A DNA stretch of 64,000 bases from Atopsyche davidsoni (taxonomy: Eukaryota; Arthropoda; Insecta; Trichoptera; Hydrobiosidae): positions 744,001 through 808,000 of the forward strand of contig JAILWY010000012.1 in assembly GCA_022113835.1 (NCBI GenBank), written 5' to 3'. Below, piece after piece: positions 49,046 through 60,865 of the stretch. The position numbers were made by a program, and so were the translations under genes. The notes beneath the pieces are model-generated. The model did not search any database, was not told where the DNA came from, and saw only the letters and a program-made list of their open reading frames with translations. The stretch's first letter is position 1. Each line of letters opens with the position of its first letter.

Positions 49046-51144
49046 ATGTGTACATTATATAAATAACTACGAACTAGGTAACAAATATAGAGATTTAGAG
49101 GAAGCAGCAATGAATCCGATGGATTTCTAGGTGGTTACAGTTATAATCTAATATGTGTGTTTATTGTACGCTTTTTAGTCGCAATTTAATACTTTCTAAA
49201 GCCAAATAAAAAAGCGCAAATTTTTAACAAACATCTCAAAGATGTATTTATATAAATAAATAAAAAAATTATTAAAACTATGTAAGAGAATAATAAAATG
49301 AATGCTTAACGCACCTAACCAAAAAGTACATTATTATATTTATTTAAATAAACTTTTTTTTTTAATTAATAACAAAGATTTGTACACCCTAATTTTCAAT
49401 AATGATATAAGCATGTTTTAATATTTTCAGTATATTCAGTTGTTTTTATTTGGTATTGACTAAGTGAATATATGCATGCAATATTCACTATGCTTCAATT
49501 AAAAATACACGTTTTCTGAAATATATGGATATCGAAAGTCTAACTTGTTTGTTTGTAAATTGCAAGATTAATCGTTCACAAATATACTTTAATTTAATAA
49601 AATGATAGTGGCCTAGCAGTTTGTCCCCACGGACGCCCCTGTCGAGTCTGAAGGCGGCCGGTGGAATGGTTTCACTTGAAAGGTTAGTTTTTATTTATAT
49701 ATCAGCGACACGCGTCCGTCCATTTGAGTTTTATGATTTATTTTATGGCTCTACAAACACTATCAATAAATAATATTAAATTTTTACAATGTTTTTGGGA
49801 TTTCCCGATACAGCGATGTTTAGTGTTTACAGCTCATTTACATTTGATGTATTTTTGTAACTATTCATTCATAACAATATTGATGTGAATTATTTTAAGC
49901 AATATTATCAAAAAACAAGTTATTAAATATTATTACAAATTGAAAATATTCAATGTATATATATTCACACAAACAGACTTAAAAGATATATGCCCAGACA
50001 CGTTTTTTTTCTTTTATATCTCACATTTTTTCTAGGATATGATGATTACTCTACTTACTACTGGGATAGGTGATAGGATCCTCTTACTAATGACTTATAC
50101 ATTTTTAAAAATTCAAAACGTTTTAATATCGGGAGTTTCGTATTTAAATTTTATTTTGCTTTGTACGAATGAAATCCGCTTTTTTACAATTTAATGAAAA
50201 TTTACGACTTTCTCGTTATGTTATGTGTAAATCGATTCCTTTAATATCACACTGTAATATTTATTGAGTGAAAAGCGGTTATTAAAAAAAACAAACATTA
50301 AGTAAAATCTCTTAACAAAACCCACAAGAACGCATATAATTTTTTTTTTCGGCAAAATGTCACAGTTTATAACAAAATGTATAGAAAATAGATGCATAAT
50401 AAAAGCGGATATGTTAAATGAGTTAGTAAACAAAGCAGTTATGTATTTTTAAATACACCTGTTTAAGATAACCACCATGCAAAAAAATGCAAAAACTACA
50501 ATTGGTCATAATTACGTATGTAACACGGCAGGCAAGTCAGTTTCCGCGGGGCTGGCGGTAATAACGACTCAAGCCCGTCGAGGAATATTTTTATATAAAA
50601 TGTTTGGACGTTTTTAATTAACCTGTCCGAAGTTTGATGCATAACAGGTAATTAATTTGTTTGTAGAACGGAAAGCAAACAGGGCGGCACGCGAGGTGAC
50701 GTCATCAGGTGCGCGGTGCAGTTTCCAAACACACGTGTTGTGTTGCTCAGAGCAGTGAGCGGACACGTGTGGCGTGTGTGCACACACGTGCACACTGCAG
50801 AGAAAATGAAGATATTAAATATATTTTTAAATTGACTACTACACAATTTAAAATAGCCTTCAATGCCGATCGTGAGTCCCGGACGGATTCATACACATAA
50901 TAAAACAAACCGTCATTTTCTTAAAGCGTGATATTTTTTATTTTAAATGATTAATTTTGTCACAATAATATTTCAGTTTGAAAGTAATAAATCATTTTTT
51001 TTATTGTTAAAACTTTTACGAATATTTTCATTCCATCTAACAGCTTTCATACCGGAGCTGAAACGTCACAACTGGACGGGGCCGATCACCTGATGACATC
51101 AGTGTACTTAAAATAGTCAAAACTTGTGTAGTTAAGTAAATACG

Positions 51145-51240
51145 TTAAGTGCACTACACGCGCAGCGACACAACTGACAACTGAGAATCGAATTGCATCA
51201 ACTTACCTATAACTTGCAATAACACACAAAATCGTGACAA
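51145..51240. repeat. CGACACAAC foldback family, half-copy near 51.2 kb
   Basis: CTACACGCGCAGCGACACAA then CTGACAACTGAGAATCGAAT. Confidence 0.4.
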
Positions 51241-51721
51241 CATATTATCATTAAATATTTTTTTCGATAAAATATACATTAGGCTTCATTTTTAGTGGAG
51301 TTTTTTTAATGCGATATCGCAGATTTCGTCGAAAAAAATGGCACTAAAAACATTTTTTTACGTTTTGCCGTTCCGGTTTGTTGTCGATGCAGGTAGAATG
51401 TAGCGGATCGAAAAAGTCCCAGTTTCGCGTAACGCAGTTCGAGAAGCGCTACGCCAGTGCATCCTAATTCCCAGGCAATTCGCATTGTTAAGGCGGGTAA
51501 CAAATTGAAAACGCTCCTTCTCGCCTTATGCTCAACGGGTAATTTTCAAATTACGCCTCGCGTAATTATTAATCTGGGTCACGAGCCGGAGCCCTCAGTT
51601 CCGCGGAGACCTCACGCGGGCGAGTTCACAGACACCGCGGAGTGACTCACGCGCCGGCGACTGCATGCCCCGAGGTCGCAGGCTAATTGCACAAATGCAC
51701 TCCGATGCAATTAGCGGCCAG

Positions 51722-51746
51722 CCTAACCTAACCTAACCTAACCTAA
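51722..51746 (-). repeat. Insect telomere-type array (TTAGG on minus strand)
   Basis: Five exact CCTAA units on the plus strand. Confidence 0.9.
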
Positions 51747-51860
51747 ATCCGGCCTGACCTGCTGCCGATTACGTATACTCCGCGTCGGCGAAACAAAGGG
51801 CGACACTGCCTGTCCACTACAGACGTAAATTCCCCCACCATATCCTACTTGGTGAAAACA

Positions 51861-52420
51861 CGGGGTGTCCAAACAGAGTATCGGGTATTTGTTATTTCAG
51901 TAAAACAAAAACTACTAGTTTCCAAGTATATTTTTTTTATTGTTGATTATAAGAATACAAAATGGAAATTTATTTTAAAAGATGATGTTATCCAAATGGT
52001 GACCGTTACGCTGCTGGCACTCTTCTGATCTGGAACGAAGATTGCTGATAACACGCTGATATATAGCCCTCGATATTGCTGCCATTTCTGACCTGATGTT
52101 TTGTTTCAATTCCGTTAGGTTCATCGGATTATTCTCATAAACCCTACTTCTAAGGTATCCCCATACGAAATAGTCAAGAGGGCTTACGTCGGGGCTTCTG
52201 GAAGGCCAGTTGATGTTACCTCTACGTGAAATGACTTTATTACGGAATAATTCGTTGACAGCTTCACTTGATTGATTGGATGTATGGCAAGTGGTATTAT
52301 TAGAACCACGTTCTCGAGTTGAAACCTTGAAAATCCTGCAACTCTGGGTTTAAAACTTTTCGCAGCATACCGCAATAACGGTCCCAATTGCAATAACCCG
52401 ATACTCTTTTTGGACACCCT
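51861..52420 (-). mobile_element. Internally deleted IS630/Tc1-mariner element, copy D2
   Basis: Minus-strand copy of D1 with both terminal repeats (GGGGTGTCCAAACAGAGTAT at the left; ATACTCTTTTTGGACACCCT at the right). It lacks the same N-terminal half of transposase. The WFQQD region is broken by stop codons (TGGTTCTAATAA on the minus strand). The right end is abutted by the hAT-type element at 52425. Confidence 0.7.
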
Positions 52421-52424
52421 ACAT

Positions 52425-53895
52425 CACGGGTCCCCAACCTTTTAGGACCCAAGAGCACAAATGGCGCCCGCCGGTCGGGCGGCGGGCGCCATTTATCTTT
52501 TCAAGGTATTTTTCTGCTCCCGAAAGTAGTTACAAAGCCCAGCTAAAAAAAAAAAAAAAAAAAATTGATTTTCTAGAAGCGCTACTAAGTTTTTGGCTTT
52601 CACATATAGATGGCGCTAACTACATATTAAACGCATATTAAAACTACATATTAAATTTTTTTATAATATATTATGGATTGGCTGGGCTACACTTGGCCAA
52701 AAAGTGTAAAATTGGTGGGATGAATGGTTTCGGTCCGACGGTCATTTTACTGTCACGGTATTCGTGTACTGACAGAGAAATGGCAAAAATGTGTAGCTAG
52801 CGAGGGACGATACTTTGAATAAACTATTTTTATTATTATATATTTTTTTAAATTATCCACTTTTCATTGATGAAAAAAAAACCAGAAACTTGTGGCACAC
52901 CTAGTTGGAAATTAAATTAATTTAATTGTCACTTTATTTAGCTATATCGAAAGTTGATTTTTTTACAGAGAATTGAAAAAACTATAAATTATATTTATCT
53001 ATTTTTTATTATTTAAATAACGTCCATTTTAAGGGTAAAATAAAATCTTGAAGATGTTGAAAAATTGGATAAATGACGACTTTTCAAAACCAAAGTTTGT
53101 TAAAGATTTTTTTATTTAAATTTTTTTTAATAATATTGCGCACATGGTTTATATTTAATCTTTTAATTTCAATTAAAAAAAAACTTTTGAATGTTTAGGA
53201 CTCTTGGAAAAGGGACATAACGAATCTCCAAATTCCTACACTTCAATCGGAAAAACACATATTTATCATATTAATAGTAAATTTATAAGAAATAAAAATA
53301 TATTTTATTCGAAAAAAGGAATGTATCAAACTTTTTGCATTTAAATTTTTTCGATTTGTGCAGTGGATTTTTCGCAAAACGGACTAGAAAATGATCAAAA
53401 AAACTCGTTATGCAGACTAGGCCCTTAAGCTCCAAAAGGTACGTCGGTGTGATTTTGTTTATTTCATAAACATGTTAAAATGCATAAATATAATGAATAT
53501 TAAAAGTTTATTTCATAAACATTGGCCCGCTCAGGTAACTAGCCGCCCTAAACCAGACGCTGATTTGTAAATCCAATTAAGATTATTGTCCCATCGACGT
53601 TCGGCAAAAATAATTTTATTGCCCGTCGGTACCTGTCCTAAACCGAAAATATTTTCAAAACCCACAAACTCCAATGGCGTTCTAATTTTTCGCCCACTGT
53701 TTAATTAATTATTTTTTTTGATTACTAAATATTTTTTTTTTTTTTTAATATATTTTTTTTTTAATATTTTTTTTTTTTAATATATTTTTTTTTTTAACAT
53801 AAATATATTTTTAATTGTGGTCGGAGAGCGGCGGGCGCACGTAAAATCGTCGGCGGGCGCCATGGCGCCCGCGGGCACAGGGTTGGGGACCACCG
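52425..53895. mobile_element. hAT-type non-autonomous element, 1.47 kb
   Basis: Ends CACGGGTCCCCAACC (52425-52439) and GGTTGGGGACCACCG (53881-53895) are inverted repeats with 12 of 15 matches. An exact 8 bp duplication CCCTACAT flanks it (52417-52424, 53896-53903), the hAT hallmark. Subterminal GC-rich blocks (GGCGGGCGCCAT) recur at both ends. The middle is AT-rich with long A and T runs (52541-52562, 53700-53805), and no transposase is visible. Its target was the right end of mariner copy D2. Confidence 0.8.
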
Positions 53896-54084
53896 CCCTA
53901 CATAACAGTCTTCGACGGCTCCCGGGGCAGCCTATACAAGAAGAAACGCCAAGCAGTCAGCAAACATATCCATTGACCATTGTACCCTCCTGCTCTACCT
54001 GTTATTTCTGTTTTGTTCTTGTTATAAATCTCTTTCTATGTTATCTAGTACGTAGTTATATATTTAATGTACGCATAAACTCAT

Positions 54085-54215
54085 GCAAATAAAGGGTTTT
54101 ATCATCTGTTTTCGTTGCCAAACACAATAATGTAAATATTGAAATTCATGTACGCTACTAAGTCACACTACCTGCGCGCAGGATCAGGGAAAAGCCACAA
54201 ATCATATAATAACCT
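54085..54215 (-). repeat. Dispersed repeat G, copy 4
   Basis: Minus-strand copy: ACCTGCGCGCAGGATCAGGG and AAATTCATGTACGCTACTAA on the plus strand. Close to copy 3 in sequence and in its 3' tail (AAATAAAGGGTTTT). Confidence 0.6.
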
Positions 54216-55954
54216 TTGCTTTAAGAACTTTCGTAAATTTAATTTTAAAAAAAATACAAGAATCTTGAAATTTTAATTTTTTTTTAGAGATTACGGCAAT
54301 TTTTGATTATGAATGCTTTGACATTTTTAGTCGAACCAAAATAGTCGATACCTATTAAACATTTGGATTTTTATCTATGATGTTTATATATTATATCGTT
54401 ATATTCGAGCCATTTGGCTGTGAATATCAAAATATAACTAGTCTACCGTGGAGAAAATCTAAAATATTATTTTACATATAGTTTACTGAGACCTGTTTCC
54501 AATAACATTCATTTTAGACATAATAATACATACATCCTTATATTGATTCATATACTGTATAAAAATGTTAATAATACGTTAATTTTAAAATTTGAATATT
54601 TGTATTTATATGTTATATAATGAACATACCCCTAATTATAATAGATATAGGTAGATTAATCAAATATATAGAGAATGGATTAAAAAAGCACGCCAATGCT
54701 CGGAAGTATCTTGTGGAATACTCGATTTAAGTGAACAATTTTTATAACACAGCAGATTAAATTAACTCAATTCTTCCACGGAATTGTTTTCCTAACAGGT
54801 GTCTTCATCGGGTTTAAATCAATATTGATTGGAATAATGGCGGCCGTGGCAGGTGTGGCTGACCGCAGAACGCTCCGATGACTCCGCTGGTGTTCCATCT
54901 CCGTCGTCTTGGCTCTAATTGGACTCCGATGAGGAGAAGACGGCGCTGCTGCTGGCGACGCTGACCCCTGGAGCCACTCCACGGGCAGCTGGGGGTCGGT
55001 GAATCGAGCATGACCAATTACTGTATTCCTCTCCGGTTTTTTTTTTTGTTTTTATGTCTGGTACGTTGACTTCTTTAGCATAAATTGGACAGTAATCAAA
55101 TTAACGGTTATTCTAAAAGTAATTTTGTGGTTATAAATATTTATAATTGTGAACAAAATTTTAAATTTTGTTTTGAAATGTTTGTATTTTTAAAATCATT
55201 ATACTTTAGAATTTGATTGAAACTAAATATCGCGGAGTGACGCCATAAAAATATCCACGCGGTTAATCTACTATTTAAATTTATTTACAATTAAATTAAA
55301 TTATCGTGACGATATACACTGAGATTGCTATGTTTTATCATACACAGAAATGCTACGACGTCACTTAAATAAGCAAGCACTATAATCGATTTATTTTAAT
55401 AAAATCAAGATTAGATTTTCTGAGCTTTCAGGACCACTACCACAGCGAGCCATCGCAAACAATCAAATTTCCAAATATCAAGAAGATATATTCCGTCTCC
55501 TATATAAGGTATAGCGTCACGTAAATGAGCATGTGCTAAAATCGTTATACAGTAAAACCTCGATACAACGGACCCCTGTTTAACGGATTTCGGATATAAC
55601 TGACAAAAAATCCGGTCATATGTAAAAGTGAGATGTGAAATGAGTTGCTTATAAAAATAACAGCAAACTTCACAAGTGCAAATAAATCTTCATTCCTTTT
55701 TGGTAGGATTACCGAAAGCGAGCGTATTTTTTTATTTATATCTAAATACACACAGTTTTTCTTATTATTTAATACCTATTTTTGTATAACGGACCTTCGG
55801 CTTTAACGGACACCCCCTCCCCCTAATTGGTAGATATCAAAGCAAATAAATACTTGGACTAGATTTTGAGCTTGCAATGCTAAAACTACTGTGCGGGGCG
55901 TCGCGTAAGCAATCAAGCGCTCAAGTGATTTCAAGTCATAGTGCCTCGGCGGCG

Positions 55955-56068
55955 AGGGTGGAAGGGCGGGGAGGGCGGGGTGGCGGGGAGAGTGGGGTGG
56001 CGGGGAGGGTGGGGGTGCGGGGAGAGCGGGGTGGCGGGGAGAGCGGGGAGGCGGGGAGGGCGTCCGAG
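55955..56068 (+). repeat. G-rich minisatellite
   Basis: Degenerate repeats of GGCGGGGAGAGCGGGGT type, about eight units, with many GGGG runs on the plus strand. Confidence 0.85.
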
Positions 56069-56311
56069 CGTCCGCCGCCCGATAACGCGTCCATTAGGGA
56101 CGTCTGCGGCTAATGGAAGCGATAACGACCAATGCCCGGAATCCCAGGAATTAATTGTCCTCAGCGCCGTGCGCTGCTTTTATTGATCTGTCGTGCCAAA
56201 TCTGATGCTGTTGCTTTCGTGCCTGAGATTTATGTCAATAATGAATCGGTTCGGATTAAATGACCGCTGTGTGATCAAATAACAGTCAAGACGGCGTATT
56301 TTATTGAACTG

Positions 56312-56314
<3 letters not shown>

Positions 56315-56350
<36 letters not shown>
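56315..56350 (+). repeat. TA microsatellite
   Basis: Eighteen TA units. Confidence 0.95.
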
Positions 56351-56353
<3 letters not shown>

Positions 56354-57090
56354 CATCTTAAACGAAATCTGATTCAAAATTGATTTTATTTATTACTAGA
56401 GTTTTTTTTATAATCACACATGAAGTTACTAGTAAATCTGTTTCTCTCGTTTTATTTTTAATATTACAATGTCTCCTAGCACGCTTATTTTTTAAATTAT
56501 TAATTATAACGAGTTTGGAAAACGAAAGGGATTTTTGTATGAAGTATTTTAAAATAATAATAATATAAAACTGTTAAAAAGCGTTTAAAAAGAATATATA
56601 TGTGATTAATTTTAATGTGCTTTTTATTATATACTCGTATTAAAGTAACAGGCGTGCATAGGCATATCTCTGCATGCCTAGCTGTCGTTGCTTACAAATA
56701 AATTACCGACATTATCAACCATTCCTCTCGATCCGCAGGTACCTAATTGAATTTATGGCTGCTCGGACATTAATAATAAACAAAGAATAAAATATCAATT
56801 ATACGCGTAATTAAGCCGCTATAAAGTGGTCGGATGGGTAACAAAGCCGCTGCCTGACCCGAGGTAGAACAATAATTAAACCGGAGTGATGGGGTTCGAT
56901 TCTCCGTGCCGTATCTCGTGCGGCGGGCGGGCCGGGACGCGCGGCCGCCTTATCTGCGCCTGAATACCTGTGAAGTGTAACTGCGCTATAGTCCGCTCGG
57001 AACCAAGAGACCAAACCGAGATTGTGCCGAGCTCATTTTGCTGGAGCCGCGGGAGCCGACGGTAGCGGTCACGGGAGAAGATAGTGTTTC

Positions 57091-57260
57091 GTTATTTTAA
57101 ATAAAATATGAGTGATTTTTCCGCGTGGTAATTTTTACTGGTGACCGGTTTCGCCAACCTCAATTCAATAACGCGAAAGCCTGGCGAAACCGATCACCAA
57201 TAAAAAATAACATGTGAAAAAAAAGTATTTTATTTAAAATATTAAAATGGAATTCCATCA
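57091..57260. mobile_element. GCCAACC hairpin element, copy B4
   Basis: Shares GTGACCGGTTTCGCCAACC and its inverted return GCCTGGCGAAACCGATCACC, with flanks TAAATAAAATATGAGTGATT and AAGTATTTTATTTAAAATAT. The right edge is approximate and includes AAAATGGAATTCCATCA. No clear target duplication. Confidence 0.55.
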
Positions 57261-57507
57261 ATTTGTGCTATGAAAAGTAAACTACGCTAATAAATAAAAG
57301 GAGTAATGATTAATCAACCCTTAAATAATTGCATGCTTTTCGGCGTGATTTTTTTCTTAAAATGTGTTTGTGTTTCCATATTTTAAATCTTTGAAAACTT
57401 TTATCCATTTGCACAAATAATTTTGAAGGAAGTTTTTTTTTATATGAATGTAGTTTTTGTATTGATGTTGCATTAAATGTTAGCTGTGTGGTGCATGCAC
57501 ACACAGA

Positions 57508-57590
57508 AGTTAAGCGGTCTACACACGTTTCAACACAACCGATAACTCAGCGGTGAGCTAGTCTATAGCATTCTCGTGTGCATTGTTTTT
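57508..57590. repeat. CGACACAAC foldback family, half-copy near 57.5 kb
   Basis: GCGGTCTACACACGTTTCAA then CACAACCGATAACTCAGCGG. Confidence 0.4.
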
Positions 57591-57854
57591 TTAACAGTCA
57601 GTCAGATGCAAGTCATCAGTGATTTTTATGTTTACAACAGAGCAAATTCCGGAGACGTACCGAATCAAACACAGCAGCAATTGATACTGAATGCATTTTG
57701 CTGGTTTAATATTCTTAATATAGGAAGTGCACTTTTTTGTTTCAATGAATTATTTCAGAACATGATATATGATGTATCTTGATCATTCTGCGAATGCGCG
57801 GTACACGAAAGTAGACGAGAGAACATCTGTATGCTCGAATAAATAAATTTCAGA

Positions 57855-57872
57855 TTAGGTTAGGTTAGGTTA
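57855..57872 (+). repeat. Insect telomere-type array (TTAGG)
   Basis: Three exact TTAGG units and a partial fourth. Confidence 0.85.
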
Positions 57873-58062
57873 ATTTCTACTTCTCTCGATAAAATCTGCA
57901 AAGCAATAAAGCGCAGTTAACTAAGCCATTGTGGGCGGAGACAAAAATAATGTTACCAAATCATCGATTAACACTTTAACCGAGAAATTGCACTCAAATT
58001 ATATACCACTTCGAACAAAGCAATCGACACCACTTTAACATATACTTTTTTGGGGGAATCGC

Positions 58063-58095
<33 letters not shown>

Positions 58096-58117
58096 TTGTG
58101 TGTGTGTGTGTGTGTGT
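58063..58117 (+). repeat. Compound TA/TG microsatellite
   Basis: About twelve TA units followed by about fifteen TG units with one interruption. Confidence 0.95.
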
Positions 58118-58844
58118 CCGGTCGGTGTTTTAAGAATATATTCACTGTAGACATTATTAGAATAGTTTGACATTCGTGTGGGGATTGTGCGCGACACGCG
58201 GTCTCCGTCATAAATAAGCTTTTATTGGAAACTCGGAGCACAACGGGCCTCACGAGCGCGGCGCCATTCGCTTTTATGGAACGAATAGTTTTAGTATTCT
58301 TTTATAATAATTTTTTCCGAAGAGTATAACACTTCGGGTTTTATGGACATAAACCATGTTTTTTAATATGCTAACGGGCCGGGTCATCTTCTCTCCCTTC
58401 GGTCTGTATAAATTATAAATTATATTTCAGTGTTATTGCTGTTATTTGTTATTGTGAGGGAAGGCAAACGCGGAGACCGCTTCACGGGTCGCGGCGTGGC
58501 GTGTGCCCCGCACGTATAATAATTAATTAAAATGCATGGAAAATCAAGTATGGAAACATGAGCAATAACGTCTATAAAACGTATACATTTCCTATTCAAT
58601 CTTATTATAGTGCAGTGATGTAAAATAAGATCAAAATCTAAGCAACTAACTTTATTTTTTTAAACGTCTGAAGGAAAAACCACGTTCATAGCAATTTTGT
58701 ACATCGAGGCGTTTTGCATACGTTTAAGCCTCGCAACATCACAGTTTCTGTTTGATATTTTTTTGGCTGTGATTTTTGAGCAAGTAGCTGACTCACTGTA
58801 CTATGAAAAAAAAATTTCTAGTAATAATTTTTAGTCACTATGAT

Positions 58845-59185
58845 ATAACCCTGAAATCACGCTGGAGATTCACTAAATGTTATTTCGTCTCGGTTCTCCT
58901 TTATGGAGTCGAAGCTTGGACACTCAAGACAGCTACTATGCGAAGAATTGTGGCTGTATAAGAGAATCCTTAAGATACCAACAGAATGCGCAAAGAAAGG
59001 GAACTCTTGACGTTTTCGTATTTGCATCCTCCAGCTGATTATACAAGAAAAATCGTATCGGAAGAAAAAAGTTCAGTGACTGGAGATCGGAAGTGCAGCC
59101 GGATTGGTGAGACTGGCCCAGGATAGGGATATTTTCGAGGAAATACTCACCATTTCTATGAGGAGAGGCAATTAAAGAAAAAAAA
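58845..59185 (+). mobile_element. LINE reverse-transcriptase C-terminal remnant and 3' end
   Basis: Same family as 47.4 kb: YFVSVLLYGVEAWTLKTATM then RRI, followed by frame breaks. The end contains GATCGGAAGTGCAGCC, TGAGGAGAGGCA and an A-rich tail. Decayed, no complete ORF. Confidence 0.7.
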
Positions 59186-60599
59186 TAACTCGATAACACA
59201 GCATCGCAAATTCTGTGTGAGCTTACTCACTGCAGAATTATAAATTTTTATTCACTACGCAGACAGTTTTTTCTTTAAGGATACTTAGGTATTGATATTA
59301 ATTTACATGTATGTATGTGCGTGTGTGCGCGCGTGTGTGCTGTGTGTGTCGTGTACGTGCAAGAGGCCGTGAATGGGCCGCGCGCCGGTCCTGGCGGCCG
59401 GGCCGATTACGAGTCGGCTGAGGTCTTTTTTGTTGTCCCCCTAATCGCCTCCCCGGAGTGGACTCGCCCGGGAGGACATGCGATAAAACAATTCCGTTTA
59501 GTCCCGCCGCTGAATCATAGACAATAAAAAACGAGCCGCGCGTTCCTCGCTCGGATCGGTGACGTCCACCGCCTTGTCGCTTGTTTAAATAGCCGCAAGA
59601 GATTTGTTTTGTATTTCCAATTCATAAGTTGTTCCGAATTCTTTTTTTTTTATTTATTGAAACGTGTTCTTGTATTACAATTTTTTTTTGAATATATTAA
59701 ATATTTACGAGCTTCACCTGTAAAACCATATAATAATATCCATCATGAGACGTACGCAGGTTTTGTTTGGCACATGTTCTCTTTGCGTTAGGTTTGAGAT
59801 CAATTTGTTACGTGTCGGTCGGTGTGGGCTTCCAATCGAGGCGGGCAAGGAAGTGTGAAATTATTTTTTAATGAAAATGCATATTTGTAATGCCCGCCGA
59901 TGAAATCAATTACAATTAACTAATTGAATATTTAAAATATGTGTAGAAATTCAGGTGGGTGGATAATTGGCATCGTAATGGAGGCAGAATCGACCCGTGC
60001 GCTTTTTTGTAACTTCTAATGCGTTTTAATTGATTACCCAAAATTGAAAACGTTATTAGAGTAGGTGGAAGTATTATCTTCCCGTATGGGAATATTTTTT
60101 TACATTGATAAAATGTATAAGTAATTTTTTTTAATAAATATGATACAGCATGATTCTTATAGTATAAATATTTTTATAAAATTGTGGTTGAAAATTTTAT
60201 CATATGAAAAAAATGTAATAGGTGTGACCAAACTTATTTCATGACCAAATAATCAATTTCCATTTACAGCTATCGAAGTTCACATAAATCTTTAGGCCTA
60301 AGTAGCTAATTAAATTAATGAATAAATAAATACTTAATATTATAATAATACGTCGAATCAGCGCGCCCACTCGTCGGATAACTCGGACATTTAAATATTG
60401 CCTAGAAGCTTGTAAAAAATGTAGCGTAAAATGGACACTAAGAGCATTTGATGACTTCACGAAAGTGTATCTTCAGATTCAGCCAAGTAGCTTGCTTATC
60501 ATAAAAACACGCAATTCTTTAATTTCAGTTCATTGAAGTCCTATCAAAAATACTTTATTATATAATGTATAAAATAGTGAAGGTAGTCATCTAAGGTAG

Positions 60600-60865
60600 A
60601 TATTTAACATTGGCAGACTGCTGCTTAAACGACGCTGTTGGGACGCATTTCTCGCAGACCGAACACAAAAGGTTCTTTCACACTGCAGCACAAACGACAG
60701 TCGCTAATAATTCGATAGCATAATTTTATTTTGGGTGTTTTTTTATATATAGATTTATTTATAGCGTTATATTATTTTGTTTTTTTTATAGCTTTGTTGC
60801 AAAACAGCACAAAAAGGAAGCTTTTGCAGCGTGTGCAGGCAGCACCGTGAGAGTGACGTCATTAA
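60600..60865. repeat. CGACACAAC foldback family, copy near 60.7 kb
   Basis: CTGCAGCACAAACGACAGTC at the left, terminal-repeat-like TTTTATTTTGGGTGTTTTTT at 60725, and AGCGTGTGCAGGCAGCACCG at the right. Confidence 0.4.

Noticed and set aside
55877..56186. Glycine/arginine-rich frames
   Set aside because: Translation of the G-rich minisatellite.
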